The notes: a model not told the origin generated them from the sequence alone. DNA of 64,000 nt from Xylanimonas ulmi (GCF_004216535.1 NZ_SGWX01000001.1:1798001-1862000), one strand, 5' to 3'; positions 45,365 to 56,304 are shown, numbered from the stretch's first letter. Numbers and translations are program-made.

Positions 45365-46978
45365 TCAGCGCCCGCCGAGCAGCTTGTCGAACCCGTCGGG
45401 CAGTTGGAGCTTCGACAGGTCCACGTCGTCGTCCTGGCCGCCCTTGCCGAGGCCGAATGACGATCCGGACGGCGCCGCCGGCGCCGCCGGGCCACCGCCC
45501 AACGCCCGCTGGAGAGCCTCGCGCTCCTGCTGCGCGCGCTTGGCCGGGTTGCCCGACTTGCCCTTGACCTTCTTCTGCGGCGCCTGCCGGGCGCCCGCGC
45601 GCTTGCCGACCCCGGGCATCCCGGGCATCGGCGGCATGCCGGGCACCCCGCCGCCGCGCGACATCTGGCGCATCATCTTCTGCGCGCCCGCGAACCGGTC
45701 GAGCAGCTGGTTGACGGCGGTCGTCGTGGTGCCCGAGCCCCGTGCGATGCGGGCCCGGCGTGAGCCGTTGATGATCTTCGGGTTCTCGCGCTCGCCGGGG
45801 GTCATCGAGCGGATGATCGCCTCGATGCGGTCGACCTCGCGCTCGTCGAAGCTGTCGATCGCCTCGCGCATCTGGCCCATGCCCGGCAGCATGCCGAGCA
45901 TCTTCTTCATCGAGCCCATCTTCCGCATCTGCTGCATCTGCACCAGGAAGTCGGCGAGCGTGAAGTCCTTGCCCTCGGCGACCTTGGCCGCCATGCGCTC
46001 GGCCTGATCGGCGTCGAACGCGCGCTCGGCCTGCTCGATGAGCGTCAGCACGTCGCCCATGTCGAGGATGCGTCCGGCCATGCGGTCGGGGTGGAAGACC
46101 TCGAAGTCCGTGAGCTTCTCGCCCGTGGAGGCGAACATGATCGGGCGGCCGGTCACCTTGGCGACCGACAGCGCGGCGCCGCCGCGCGCGTCGCCGTCGA
46201 GCTTGGACAGCACGACGCCCGTGAAGTCGACGCCCTCGAGGAACGCCGTCGCGGTGTTGACGGCGTCCTGGCCGATCATCGCGTCGATGACGAACAGCAC
46301 CTCGTCGGGGCTGATGGCCGCGCGGATGTCGGCGGCCTGCCGCATGAGCGCCTCGTCGACGCCGAGGCGACCGGCGGTGTCGACGATGACGACGTCGTGC
46401 TGCTTGTCGCGCGCGTAGGCGACGCCGTCGCGGGCCACCCCGACCGGGTCGCCGATCACGATGTCGACGTCGACCGCGCCCTGGTTGCCGGGGTGCGGCG
46501 CGAACACGGGCACGCCGGCGCGCTCGGCCACGACCGACAGCTGGGTCACCGCGTTGGGGCGCTGCAGGTCGGCGGCGACCAGCAGCGGCGTGTGCCCCTG
46601 CCCCTTGAGCGCGTGCGCGAGCTTGCCCGCGAGCGTCGTCTTTCCGGCGCCCTGGAGGCCCGCGAGCATGATGACGGTCGGGGGCACCTTGGCCAGGCGC
46701 AGCGTGCGGGTGGCCCCGCCGAGGATCTCGACGAGCTCCTCGTTGACGATCTTGACGACCTGCTGCGCCGGATTGAGCGCGCCCGAGACCTCGACGCCGA
46801 GCGCGCGCTCGCGCACCGCGGCGGCGAACTCGCGCACCACGGGCACGGCGACGTCGGCGTCCAGCAGAGCTCGACGAATCTCGCGCACGGTCGCGTCGAT
46901 GTCCGCCTCGGACAGACGCCCCCGGCCGCGGAGGTTCTTGAAGGTCGCGGTGAGCCGGTCCGACAGGGAGTTGAACAC
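45365..46978 (-). CDS. ffh: Signal recognition particle protein Ffh
   Basis: Ffh with 4.5S RNA targets nascent membrane proteins to FtsY. The 537-residue protein begins FNSLSDRLTATFKNLRGRGRL, with the G domain motifs GLQGAGKTTLAGKLA, DTAGRLGVDE, TKLDGDARGG-type (SKLDGDARGG) and a Met-rich M domain (MQQMRKMGSMKKMLGMLPGM, MMRQMSRGG). A Gly/Pro/Met tail follows. GTG at 46978. The receptor gene ftsY is about 4 kb upstream on the same strand. Confidence 0.97.
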   Translation of the reverse strand: MFNSLSDRLTATFKNLRGRGRLSEADIDATVREIRRALLDADVAVPVVREFAAAVRERALGVEVSGALNPAQQVVKIVNEELVEILGGATRTLRLAKVPPTVIMLAGLQGAGKTTLAGKLAHALKGQGHTPLLVAADLQRPNAVTQLSVVAERAGVPVFAPHPGNQGAVDVDIVIGDPVGVARDGVAYARDKQHDVVIVDTAGRLGVDEALMRQAADIRAAISPDEVLFVIDAMIGQDAVNTATAFLEGVDFTGVVLSKLDGDARGGAALSVAKVTGRPIMFASTGEKLTDFEVFHPDRMAGRILDMGDVLTLIEQAERAFDADQAERMAAKVAEGKDFTLADFLVQMQQMRKMGSMKKMLGMLPGMGQMREAIDSFDEREVDRIEAIIRSMTPGERENPKIINGSRRARIARGSGTTTTAVNQLLDRFAGAQKMMRQMSRGGGVPGMPPMPGMPGVGKRAGARQAPQKKVKGKSGNPAKRAQQEREALQRALGGGPAAPAAPSGSSFGLGKGGQDDDVDLSKLQLPDGFDKLLGGR

Positions 46979-47058
46979 CAGTGCGGTCCTTCGGGGTTCT
47001 TCGACAGCAGTCGAGCGGGTGGGACGGTGCCCCAGACTACCGGGCGGTCCGCGCCCAC

Positions 47059-47075
47059 GGTCGAGCCTGTCGACC
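47059..47075. repeat. Dispersed repeat copy between ffh and glnD
   Basis: GGTCGAGCCTGTCGACC lies 40 bp after the glnD stop and 80 bp before ffh. It is a short, symmetrical version of the repeat core. Confidence 0.85.
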
Positions 47076-47115
47076 GACGCGGTGACCGGCCGTCCACCAG
47101 CGGACGACGGGCCGC

Positions 47116-48999
47116 TCAGCCTCCCTCGGCCGCGAGCGCCGCGAGCGCACGCGCCATGAGTCCGTCGACCAGTCGGGCGCGCCACGGCGTCCAGCCGTTC
47201 TTCGACCCGAGGCTCGATGCGTCGGCCTCGGTCAGCGCGCGCAGCTCGACCAGCAGGTCGCGGCGGTGGCCGACGGCGTCCAGCAGTCGGTGGAGCGTGA
47301 CCGGGTCGTCGGGGTCGTGCGACGTGGCGAGCTCGGCCAGCAGCAGGTGGTGGCGCACCAAGACGGTGACGTCGGCGGCGACGGCGCCGTCGACGCCGAT
47401 GCGCGCGAGGATGTCGGGGACGATCCGCGCGCCCTCCACGCTGTGGTCCGGGTCGAGCGCGGCGCGTCTCTTGCCGATGTCGTGCAGGACCGCGGCCAGC
47501 AGCAGGACCTCGGAGCGCACCTGGGCCGGGTCCGGCTGCGCGCGCCGCACGCCCGAGGCGCGCGCGACCGTCTCGACCAGGTGGCGGTCGACGGTGTGGC
47601 GGTGGATCGGCGAGCGTTGCGGGCGGTTGCGCACCCCGGCCCACTCGGGGATCCACTGCGTGACGATCCCCGCGAGGTCGAGCGCCTCCCACACGGGCTC
47701 CTGGGCGGGCCCGGCGGCGAGGAGCTGGAGGAAGGCGTGCCGGGCCGCGCGCGGCCACGGCTCGGGCAGCGCGGCGCCCTGCGCGAGCGAGCCGACCGTC
47801 ACGGGCGAGAGCGCGAGGCCCGTGCGCGCCGCCGTCGCCGCGGCGCGCAGTGGCAGCACGGGGTCCGCCGCGGGGTTGGCGTCGATGGCGAGCACGAGCT
47901 CGCCATCGTGCTCCACGAGCCCGTCACCCGCCGAGCGCAGGCGCGGCGCCGTGCGCCGGCCGCGCACCACGAGCGTGCGCCGGATCGCCGACGGCGGCTG
48001 CAGCGCCTGGCGGGCGCGGCGAACGGTCGAGTCGAGCGCGTAGGCGATGGTGCGTCCGGCCTCGGCGAGCGAGGCGAGCAGCTCGTCGGGGTCGTCGTGG
48101 CCGGTGAGCGCGGCGACCTCGTCGAGGTCGGCGAGCAGCAGCCGTGTGGTGCGCCGTCGCGTGACCACCTGCAGCGTGTCGCGCACGTCGAGCACGTGCG
48201 CGTAGGCCCGGTCGACGGCGCCGTGCGGGCGGTCGGTGAGCCAGGTCGCGGCGAGCGCCGCGAGCAGGACGGCGTCGCGGATGCCGCCGCGCGACTCCTT
48301 GAGGTCCGGCTCGACGAGGTAGGCGAGCTCGCCCGAGCGCTGCGCGCGCTCCTTGACCGAGGCGAGCAGCTCGGGCAGGCGGCGACGGGACGCGGCCCGC
48401 CAGTCCGTGAGGATGGTCGAGGCCGTGCGGTGCACCACGACGGCGTCACCGGCCAGGGGCCGCACGTCGAGCCAGCTCGCAGCGGCCGCCAGGTCCGACG
48501 ACGCCACCTGCCGCGTCTGGTGGAGCGAGCGCACGGCGTGGTCGAGGTCCACGCCCGAGTCCCACAGCGGGTACCAGAGCCGCTCGGCGACCCTCGCGAG
48601 CTCGGGCGCGGGGTGGGTGCGCCCGTCGTGCACCAGGACGAGGTCGACGTCGGACAGCGGGCCGAGGTCGCCGCGGGCGAGGCTGCCGACGGCGGCGAGC
48701 GCCAGGCCGGAGGGGTCGACGTCGGCGGTGGCCTCGGCGTACAGGGCGCCGACGCGGTCGGTGACCGCCTGGACGAGCGCCGAGCGGCGCGCGACGCCTG
48801 AGCGGCCGGGGCCGGTCAGGTCGGTGGCCAGGGCCAGCAGGTCGGTGCGCAGCCCCGCGACGGGGCTGGCGCCCACGCCAGCGCCCGCTCCCCCGGTCGC
48901 GCCGGCGCCCCCGGTCGCGCTGGCGCCGCCGCCCCCGCTCACGCCACCGCCGGCGCCCCCGCTCATGCCACCGCCGGTGGTCGAGCCTGTCGAGACCAT
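47116..48999 (-). CDS. glnD: PII uridylyl/adenylyltransferase GlnD lacking ACT domains
   Basis: GlnD modifies PII in response to glutamine. The 627-residue protein has the nucleotidyltransferase motif [20 protein letters not shown] and the HD domain ([36 protein letters not shown]). It stops at [25 protein letters not shown], directly before the two C-terminal ACT domains expected in GlnD of about 800 residues or more. Only 137 bp separate it from ffh, so the ACT region is absent, not frameshifted. The N terminus ([14 protein letters not shown] and a Gly-rich stretch) comes from a dispersed repeat overlapping the ATG. AAAGGGG 5 nt upstream supports that ATG. Confidence 0.9.
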   Translation of the reverse strand: MVSTGSTTGGGMSGGAGGGVSGGGGASATGGAGATGGAGAGVGASPVAGLRTDLLALATDLTGPGRSGVARRSALVQAVTDRVGALYAEATADVDPSGLALAAVGSLARGDLGPLSDVDLVLVHDGRTHPAPELARVAERLWYPLWDSGVDLDHAVRSLHQTRQVASSDLAAAASWLDVRPLAGDAVVVHRTASTILTDWRAASRRRLPELLASVKERAQRSGELAYLVEPDLKESRGGIRDAVLLAALAATWLTDRPHGAVDRAYAHVLDVRDTLQVVTRRRTTRLLLADLDEVAALTGHDDPDELLASLAEAGRTIAYALDSTVRRARQALQPPSAIRRTLVVRGRRTAPRLRSAGDGLVEHDGELVLAIDANPAADPVLPLRAAATAARTGLALSPVTVGSLAQGAALPEPWPRAARHAFLQLLAAGPAQEPVWEALDLAGIVTQWIPEWAGVRNRPQRSPIHRHTVDRHLVETVARASGVRRAQPDPAQVRSEVLLLAAVLHDIGKRRAALDPDHSVEGARIVPDILARIGVDGAVAADVTVLVRHHLLLAELATSHDPDDPVTLHRLLDAVGHRRDLLVELRALTEADASSLGSKNGWTPWRARLVDGLMARALAALAAEGG

Positions 49000-49086
49000 G
49001 GTTCCCCTTTCGTCAAGGAGTGGTCTGACCAGGCTCGACCACCGGCGGACGGGCCAAGCGCGGTGGTCTCGACGGGCTCGACCACC
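48976..49086. repeat. Three dispersed-repeat copies around the glnD start
   Basis: Copies lie at 48976-48997 (inside glnD, up to its second codon), 49021-49043 (degenerate) and 49062-49086 (full, with GGTGGT and ACCACC arms). They fill most of the gap between glnB and glnD; the glnD ribosome-binding site lies between the first two. Confidence 0.9.
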
Positions 49087-49096
49087 GGCCGGTGAG

Positions 49097-50739
<1,643 letters not shown>

Positions 50740-50819
50740 CTTGATCCTCCCCTTGCCAGCCGCGGCGGCCGGTCGAGTACAACCGTCGGGGCAGAGCGTT
50801 TCGGGGCGGGTCTCGGCGA

Positions 50820-50869
50820 GTTACAGCGATGTCACAGTGGGGTCGGCGCGGGTAAACGTTACGTTTCCC
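50820..50869 (-). promoter_or_regulatory. GlnR-like operator upstream of amtB
   Basis: On the minus strand GTGAC-ATCGCT-GTAAC (50835 to 50820) fits the actinobacterial GlnR pattern of two GNNAC half-sites six bases apart. Fifteen bases away is a palindromic GGGAAACGTAACGTTTACCC (50850-50869) with further AAC/GTT half-sites. It lies 80-130 bp before amtB. Confidence 0.65.
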
Positions 50870-50892
50870 TCACCCGCTGGCGCGGGCGCGCG

Positions 50893-52077
50893 TCAGCCGA
50901 GGATGCCGTCGACGAACTGCTCCGCGTCGAACGGCGCGAGGTCGTCGGGGCCCTCGCCCAGCCCGACGAGCTTGACGGGCACGCCCAGCGCGCGCTGGAC
51001 GGCGACGACGATCCCACCCTTGGCTGTCCCGTCGAGCTTGGTCAGCACGATGCCGGTCACGCCCGCGACCTCGCCGAACACACGCGCCTGCTGCATGCCG
51101 TTCTGGCCGGTGGTGGCGTCGAGCACGAGCAGCACCTCGGTCAGCGGCGCCTCGCGCGTCACGACGCGCGTGATCTTGCCGAGCTCGTCCATGAGCCCGG
51201 CCTTGTTCTGCAGCCGCCCGGCGGTGTCCACCAGCACGACGTCGGCGCCGGTGGCCTTGCCGTGCTTGACGGCGTCGAAGGCGACGGCGGCGGGGTCGGC
51301 GCCGTCCCGGTCGGCGCGCACGGTGTGCACGCCCACGCGCGAGCCCCACGTCTGGAGCTGGTCGGCGGCCGCGGCGCGGAAGGTGTCGGCCGCGCCGAGC
51401 ACCACCGACTTGTCCTCGGCGACCAGCACGCGCGCGAGCTTGCCGACGGTCGTCGTCTTGCCGGTGCCGTTGACCCCGACGACGAGCACGACGCCCGGCG
51501 TGCCCGGCTCGGCGCCGTCGGTGCGCACCTCGCGGTCCATGGTGGGGTCGACGAGCGCGATCAGCTCCTCGCGCAGCAGGGCGCGCACTGCGGCCGGGTC
51601 GCTCACGCCCTGCACGCGCACGCGCGTGCGCAGCGCGTCGATGAGCTCGCCTGCGGGGCCGGCGCCGACGTCGGCGAGCAGCAGGGTCTCCTCAAGCTCG
51701 TCCCAGTCGTCCTCGGTGAGGTGGTCGCGCGAGAGCACCGCCAGCAGGCGGGCGCCGAGCGGCGAGCCCGACCGCGCGAGTCGGTCGCGCAGGCGCACGA
51801 ACCGGCCGGCGACGGGCTCGGGCCGCTCGACGACGACGGCGGGCGCGCCGTCGCCCTCGTCGCTCGAGCGTGTCGAGACCTCGCCCGCACCCTCGTCGCC
51901 GGCACCCTCGTCGGTCGAGCCTGTCGAGACCACGGTGGGCCGCTCGACCCCCTCGACCGGCGGCGGGGGTGGGGTCCCGCGGCGCATCCGCGGTACGAGG
52001 AGGGCCGCGACGGCCCCGAGGACCACGACGACGAGCAGGGGGATGAGCCAGGGAAGGACGTCGGTCACGGGCCCCAT
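50893..52077 (-). CDS. ftsY: Signal recognition particle receptor FtsY
   Basis: FtsY receives Ffh-ribosome complexes at the membrane. The 394-residue protein begins with a membrane segment (LPWLIPLLVVVVLGAVAALLV), then an acidic Glu/Gly/Ser linker, and the NG domain with VGVNGTGKTTTVGKLA, DTAGRLQNKAGLM and TKLDGTAKGG. The linker carries VVSTGSTDEG and a variant VSTRSSDEG (residues about 48-72), both translations of the dispersed repeat. Start ATG 52077 or a GTG three codons later, which is better spaced from GGGAG. Confidence 0.95.
   Translation of the reverse strand: MGPVTDVLPWLIPLLVVVVLGAVAALLVPRMRRGTPPPPPVEGVERPTVVSTGSTDEGAGDEGAGEVSTRSSDEGDGAPAVVVERPEPVAGRFVRLRDRLARSGSPLGARLLAVLSRDHLTEDDWDELEETLLLADVGAGPAGELIDALRTRVRVQGVSDPAAVRALLREELIALVDPTMDREVRTDGAEPGTPGVVLVVGVNGTGKTTTVGKLARVLVAEDKSVVLGAADTFRAAAADQLQTWGSRVGVHTVRADRDGADPAAVAFDAVKHGKATGADVVLVDTAGRLQNKAGLMDELGKITRVVTREAPLTEVLLVLDATTGQNGMQQARVFGEVAGVTGIVLTKLDGTAKGGIVVAVQRALGVPVKLVGLGEGPDDLAPFDAEQFVDGILG
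51860..51932. repeat. Two dispersed-repeat copies in the ftsY linker
   Basis: One near-exact copy (about 51913-51932, GGTCGAGCCTGTCGAGACC) and one degenerate copy (about 51862-51880, CTCGAGCGTGTCGAGACC) encode VSTGST and VSTRSS in the disordered part of FtsY. Confidence 0.85.
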
Positions 52078-52099
52078 TCTCCCAGAACCGCCCGGCGTG

Positions 52100-52438
52100 T
52101 CACTGCGTCAGGCGCCCCGCGTCGACGTGTCGCTGGCGCGTGGCCTGCTGACGGGCTCGGGCCAGGACGTCGGTGATCTCCTCGGCGTCCAGATACCCGG
52201 GGCCCTCCTGCGCGCCGTCGGCGAAAAAGGCCGCCAGGTCGGTGTCGACAGGCTTGCCGGAGGCGCGGCGAGCGGGATGGCGCAGCCCGGCGCGGAAGCT
52301 GCGCCAGAAGCCGCCGAGGCCGCCGTCGGTCGGCGGCTCACCCGGCAGGCGCTCGCCGCGCTCCATGACGCTGGCGAGCAGGAAGACCGCTGTCACGAGT
52401 GCCACGGCGACGACCAACCAGACCAGGATCGAGAGCAT
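52100..52438 (-). CDS. Small membrane protein of unknown function
   Basis: The 112-residue protein starts MLSILVWLVVAVALVTAVFLLASV, one N-terminal membrane segment, followed by a charged cytoplasmic part with FWRSFRAGLRHPARR and a C-terminal LDAEEITDVLARARQQ. It is not recognised as a known family. Its place between smc and ftsY suggests membrane-linked work in protein targeting or chromosome biology, but that is only context. The ATG at 52438 has GGGAG eight bases upstream. Confidence 0.7.
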   Translation of the reverse strand: MLSILVWLVVAVALVTAVFLLASVMERGERLPGEPPTDGGLGGFWRSFRAGLRHPARRASGKPVDTDLAAFFADGAQEGPGYLDAEEITDVLARARQQATRQRHVDAGRLTQ

Positions 52439-52519
52439 GCCCCTAGTCTCCCGCACCCCGGCTCCCCGACACCCATGACAAGCCGCGAGAAACCGCCGGA
52501 TCCTGTGGAGGAATCGCGG

Positions 52520-55500
52520 TCAGGCCACATCGCCGCCAGGGCCGGCGACACGCGTCAGATCACGTTCGTCCTGGCCCGGCTCGCGCAGCCGCTGCGAGAT
52601 CACCGTGGTCACGCCGTCGCCGCGCATCGTCACGCCGTACAGCGCGTCGGCGACCTCCATGGTGCGCTTCTGGTGCGTGATGACGATGAGCTGCGAGTGG
52701 GTCTGCAACTCGCGGAAGATATCGAGCAGTCGGCCCAGGTTGACGTCGTCGAGCGCGGCCTCGACCTCGTCCATGATGAGGAACGGGCTCGGGCGCGCCT
52801 TGAAGATCGAGACGAGGAACGCGACGGCCGTCAGCGACCGCTCCCCTCCCGACAGCAGCGACAGCCGCTTGACCTTCTTGCCGGCCGGCCGGGCCTCGAC
52901 GTCGATGCCCGTGGTCAGCAGGTCGGACGGGTCGGTCAGGACGAGCCGTCCCTCCCCGCCCGGGAAGAGCGTCGGGAAGACCTGCTCGAACATCGCGGCC
53001 GTGTCCCGGTAGGCCTCGGCGAACACCTGCTCGACGCGCTCGTCGATGTCCTCGACGATCTGCAGCAGGTCCTGGCGCGACTTCTTCAGGTCCGCGAGCT
53101 GCTCGGTCAGGAACCGGTGCCGCTCCTCGAGCGCGGCGAACTCCTCCAGGGCGAGCGGATTGACGGCGCCGATGCGCGCGAGCGCCCGCTCGGCCTGCTT
53201 GAGGCGGCGCTCCTGCTCCTCGCGGACGTAGGGGCGCGCGGCGGCGGAGGTCTCGACAGGCTCGACCGCCGGGGACGGCGCGACCGCCGGGGACGGCGCG
53301 ACCGCCGGGGAAGGGGCGACCGCCGGGGACGGGGCGACCGCCGGGGACGGGGCGCCTTCGGGCGGCGGGTCGAGGACCGGGACCATGCGGTGCGGCCCGT
53401 ACTCCTCGACCAGTTGCTGGGGGTCGACCCCGAGCTCGTCGGTCGCGCGCTCCTCCAGCTGCGCCAGGCGGGCGAGCTGCTGGGCGCGCGCCACCTCGTC
53501 GCGGTGGGCGACGTCGGTCAGGTCACGCAGCTCGCCGGCCAGCCGGTCGACGTCGGCCCGCACGCCCTCGAGCCGGCTCGCGTGGGCCGTCAGCTCCTCC
53601 TGTGCGGCCTCACGCTCCTGCGCGGCCCGCTCGACGGACCTGGCGAGCGCCGCGAGGGCGACCGCCGCGTCGTCGCGCACCTGTGCGGCGACGCGCGAGC
53701 GCGCGGCCCGCTCACGGGCGCGGACGGCGGCCTGCTCGCGCGCCGCGCGCTCGGTCGCCGCGGCCCGCGCCAGCCCCTGTGCCCGCCCGGCCACGGCCCG
53801 CGCGCGCTCCTCGCTGGTCCGCAGCGCCAGGCGCGCCTCGGTCTCGCCCGTGCGCGCGGCGCTGGCCTCGGCCTGCGCGTGGGCGCGCGCGGCGTCCGCC
53901 GCCCCGATCGCCGCCTCGGACTGCGCCGGCTCGGCCTCAGCGAGCTCCAGGCGACGCGCGAGGTCGGCCAACTCTCCCTCGTCGGCCACCCGGCGTGCGG
54001 TGGCCTGCGCGAGGGTCGCCCGGTGCCGCTCGGCCTCGGCGCGCGCCGCGCGCTGGGCCGCGCCCAGCGTGCCGAGCTGCTCGGCGACGGCGGCCAGCGC
54101 CGCGTCCGACTCGTGCAGCCGCTCGAGCGTCTCGTCGTAGCGTCGTCTGGCCGCGGTGGCCGCCTCGCGCGCGGCCACCAGCGCGAACCGCGCGCGCTCG
54201 CCCCGCGCCGTGGCGTCGTCGGCCCGGGCGCGCGCCTCGTCGAGGGCGGCCTGTAGGTGCAGCACGCTCGGCGCGGCCGCCGAGCCGCCCACGGCGCGCA
54301 CGCCGCCGAGCAGGTCGCCGGCTCGTGTCACGGCGGTCAGCTGCGGGTCGGCGGCGACGAGGGCGCGCGCCTGGGCCAGGTCCTCGACGACGACGACGTC
54401 CGCCAGCAGCGCCCGCAGCGCCCCGCCCGCGGGGGCCGCCGCATCGACGACGTCGATCGCCCACCGCCCGCCGAGCGGCGCCGCCGCGGTGGTCGACGGG
54501 GGCGCAGGCCTGGACCCCACGACGAGCGCGGCACGGCCGGCGTCGTCGTCGCGCAGCAGGCGCAGCGCGTCGACCGCGGCGTCCAGGTCGGCGACGGCGA
54601 CGGCGTCGGCGAGCGGGCCGAGCGCGGCGGCCACGGCGTCCTCGTACCCCGCCTCGACGCCCAGGAGCGCGGCGACCGACCCGAGCACTCCGGGGGCGTC
54701 GGTGGCCAGCAGCGCGCCGGCGCCGTCCTTGCGGTCGAGGCTCAACGCCAGCGCCTCGACGCGCGCCGACCACGTCGCGCGGTCCTTGTCGGCCTCGGCC
54801 GCCTCGGCGTCCAGGTCGGCGAGGGCGGCCTGTGCCCGCTCGACCGCCTCGGCGGCCGCCTCGTGCTCGGCGTCCAGGCCCTCCTCGCCCGCTTCGACGC
54901 CCACGACCTGCGTCTCCAGCGCCGCGAACCGGCGGGTGGCCTCCCGCTCACGGCGCTCGGCCTCCTCCAGTGCTCCCCGCACGCGCTCCAGTTCGGCGTC
55001 GGCGGCCTCGACGCGGCTGCGGCGCGCGGCGACCTGCCCCGCCAATCGCGCCAGGCCCTCGCGCCGGTCGGCCGCGCCACGGTGCAGGGCGGCCAGCTCC
55101 CTCTCGGCCGCGGCTGCGGCGTCCTCGGCGCCGGACCGCCGCTCGACGGCGGCCGCGAGCGCCGTCCGCGCCAGCTCGACCTCGTGGGCGAGCTCCGCCT
55201 CGGACGCGCGGGCGCGCTCGGCCTGCGCGTCGAGCTCGCTCGGGTCCTGGCCGCGCGGCTCGGGCTCGGCCACACCCAGCAGCCGCACGCGCTCGTCGGC
55301 GAGCGTCTGTGTGCCGCGCAGGCGCTCGCGCAGCGCGACGAGCGCGTGGTAGGTGTCACCGGCGCGCGCGGCCGACGCCGTCGCGCCCGCCGCGGCGACC
55401 TCCAGGCGGGCGAGCTCGGCGCGCGCCTGGTCCAGGGCGGCCTCGGTCGCGGCCTGGCGCTCGCGCACGGCCGCCTCGTCGGCGCGCTCTGCCTCCAGTT

Positions 55501-56218
55501 GCGCGACCAGTTGCGCGAGGTCGTCGGCGAGCAGGCGCGCCTTGGCGTCGCGCAGGTCGGCCTGGACGGTGCGGGCTTTGCGGGCGGCCTCGGCCTGCCG
55601 CCCGAGCGGGCCGAGCTGGCGGCGCAACTCGGCCGTCAGGTCGCCCAGGCGCGCGAGGTTCCCGGCCATCTGGTCGAGTTTGCGCAGCGCCTTCTCCTTG
55701 CGCTTGCGGTGTTTGAGGACGCCCGCGGCCTCCTCGACGAACCCGCGCCGCTCTTCGGGCGACGCACGCAGCACGGCGTCGAGCTGCCCCTGGCCGACCA
55801 CGACGTGCATCTCGCGGCCGATGCCGGAGTCCGACAACAGCTCTTGGATGTCGAGCAGGCGGCAGCCGGCGCCGTTGATCGCGTACTCCGAGCCGCCGCT
55901 GCGAAACAGCGTGCGCGAGATCGTGACCTCGGTGTAGTCGATCGGCAGCGCGCCGTCGGTGTTGTCGATCGTGAGCGAGACCTCGGCGCGGCCCAGCGGC
56001 GGACGCCCCGCTGTGCCGGCGAAGATGACGTCGTCCATCTTGCCGCCGCGCAGCGACTTGGCGCCCTGCTCCCCCATGACCCAGGCCAGGGCGTCGACGA
56101 CGTTCGACTTGCCCGACCCGTTGGGCCCGACGACGCACGTGATGCCAGGCTCGAAGCTCAAGGTCGTCGCGGACGCGAACGACTTGAACCCCCGCAGCGT
56201 GAGCGTCTTGAGGTGCAC
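52520..56218 (-). CDS. smc: Chromosome partition protein SMC with repeat insert
   Basis: SMC organises and segregates the chromosome with ScpAB. The 1232-residue protein has the Walker A GPNGSGKSNVVDALAWVMGE near residue 35, long coiled coils, a hinge near residues 500-640, and the C-terminal signature and Walker B (LLSGGERSLTAVAFLVSIF, PFLIMDEVEAALDD). Before the last coiled-coil segment (residues about 955-990) is an insert of five APSPAV units ending VEPVETS. These are encoded by an 18-bp tandem repeat joined to the dispersed repeat. GTG at 56218, 6 nt after TACGGT. Confidence 0.96.
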   Translation of the reverse strand: MHLKTLTLRGFKSFASATTLSFEPGITCVVGPNGSGKSNVVDALAWVMGEQGAKSLRGGKMDDVIFAGTAGRPPLGRAEVSLTIDNTDGALPIDYTEVTISRTLFRSGGSEYAINGAGCRLLDIQELLSDSGIGREMHVVVGQGQLDAVLRASPEERRGFVEEAAGVLKHRKRKEKALRKLDQMAGNLARLGDLTAELRRQLGPLGRQAEAARKARTVQADLRDAKARLLADDLAQLVAQLEAERADEAAVRERQAATEAALDQARAELARLEVAAAGATASAARAGDTYHALVALRERLRGTQTLADERVRLLGVAEPEPRGQDPSELDAQAERARASEAELAHEVELARTALAAAVERRSGAEDAAAAAERELAALHRGAADRREGLARLAGQVAARRSRVEAADAELERVRGALEEAERREREATRRFAALETQVVGVEAGEEGLDAEHEAAAEAVERAQAALADLDAEAAEADKDRATWSARVEALALSLDRKDGAGALLATDAPGVLGSVAALLGVEAGYEDAVAAALGPLADAVAVADLDAAVDALRLLRDDDAGRAALVVGSRPAPPSTTAAAPLGGRWAIDVVDAAAPAGGALRALLADVVVVEDLAQARALVAADPQLTAVTRAGDLLGGVRAVGGSAAAPSVLHLQAALDEARARADDATARGERARFALVAAREAATAARRRYDETLERLHESDAALAAVAEQLGTLGAAQRAARAEAERHRATLAQATARRVADEGELADLARRLELAEAEPAQSEAAIGAADAARAHAQAEASAARTGETEARLALRTSEERARAVAGRAQGLARAAATERAAREQAAVRARERAARSRVAAQVRDDAAVALAALARSVERAAQEREAAQEELTAHASRLEGVRADVDRLAGELRDLTDVAHRDEVARAQQLARLAQLEERATDELGVDPQQLVEEYGPHRMVPVLDPPPEGAPSPAVAPSPAVAPSPAVAPSPAVAPSPAVEPVETSAAARPYVREEQERRLKQAERALARIGAVNPLALEEFAALEERHRFLTEQLADLKKSRQDLLQIVEDIDERVEQVFAEAYRDTAAMFEQVFPTLFPGGEGRLVLTDPSDLLTTGIDVEARPAGKKVKRLSLLSGGERSLTAVAFLVSIFKARPSPFLIMDEVEAALDDVNLGRLLDIFRELQTHSQLIVITHQKRTMEVADALYGVTMRGDGVTTVISQRLREPGQDERDLTRVAGPGGDVA
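53249..53352. repeat. Dispersed repeat joined to five 18-bp tandem units inside smc
   Basis: GGTCTCGACAGGCTCGACCG (53249-53268) runs into five 18-bp units of the type CGACCGCCGGGGACGGCG at 53263, 53281, 53299, 53317 and 53335. The last base of the repeat core is also part of the first unit, so the tandem array seems to have grown from the repeat edge. Confidence 0.95.
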
Positions 56219-56224
56219 CGCACC

Positions 56225-56230
56225 ACCGTA
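56225..56230 (-). promoter_or_regulatory. -10 box TACGGT, possible leaderless smc promoter
   Basis: TACGGT on the minus strand lies 6 nt before the smc GTG, and no good ribosome-binding site is seen. Confidence 0.4.
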
Positions 56231-56304
56231 ACGGGGCGGGCGGCCGATCCCGGGGACGATCCGCAGGGACGTCCCAGATCGGCCGCCCGCGCGGGCACCG
56301 CAGG

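Noticed and set aside
52237-52252. TCGACAGGCTTGCC as another dispersed repeat copy
   Set aside because: Only the first part of the core matches, there are no arms, and it encodes ordinary sequence (GKPVDTD) in a small membrane protein.
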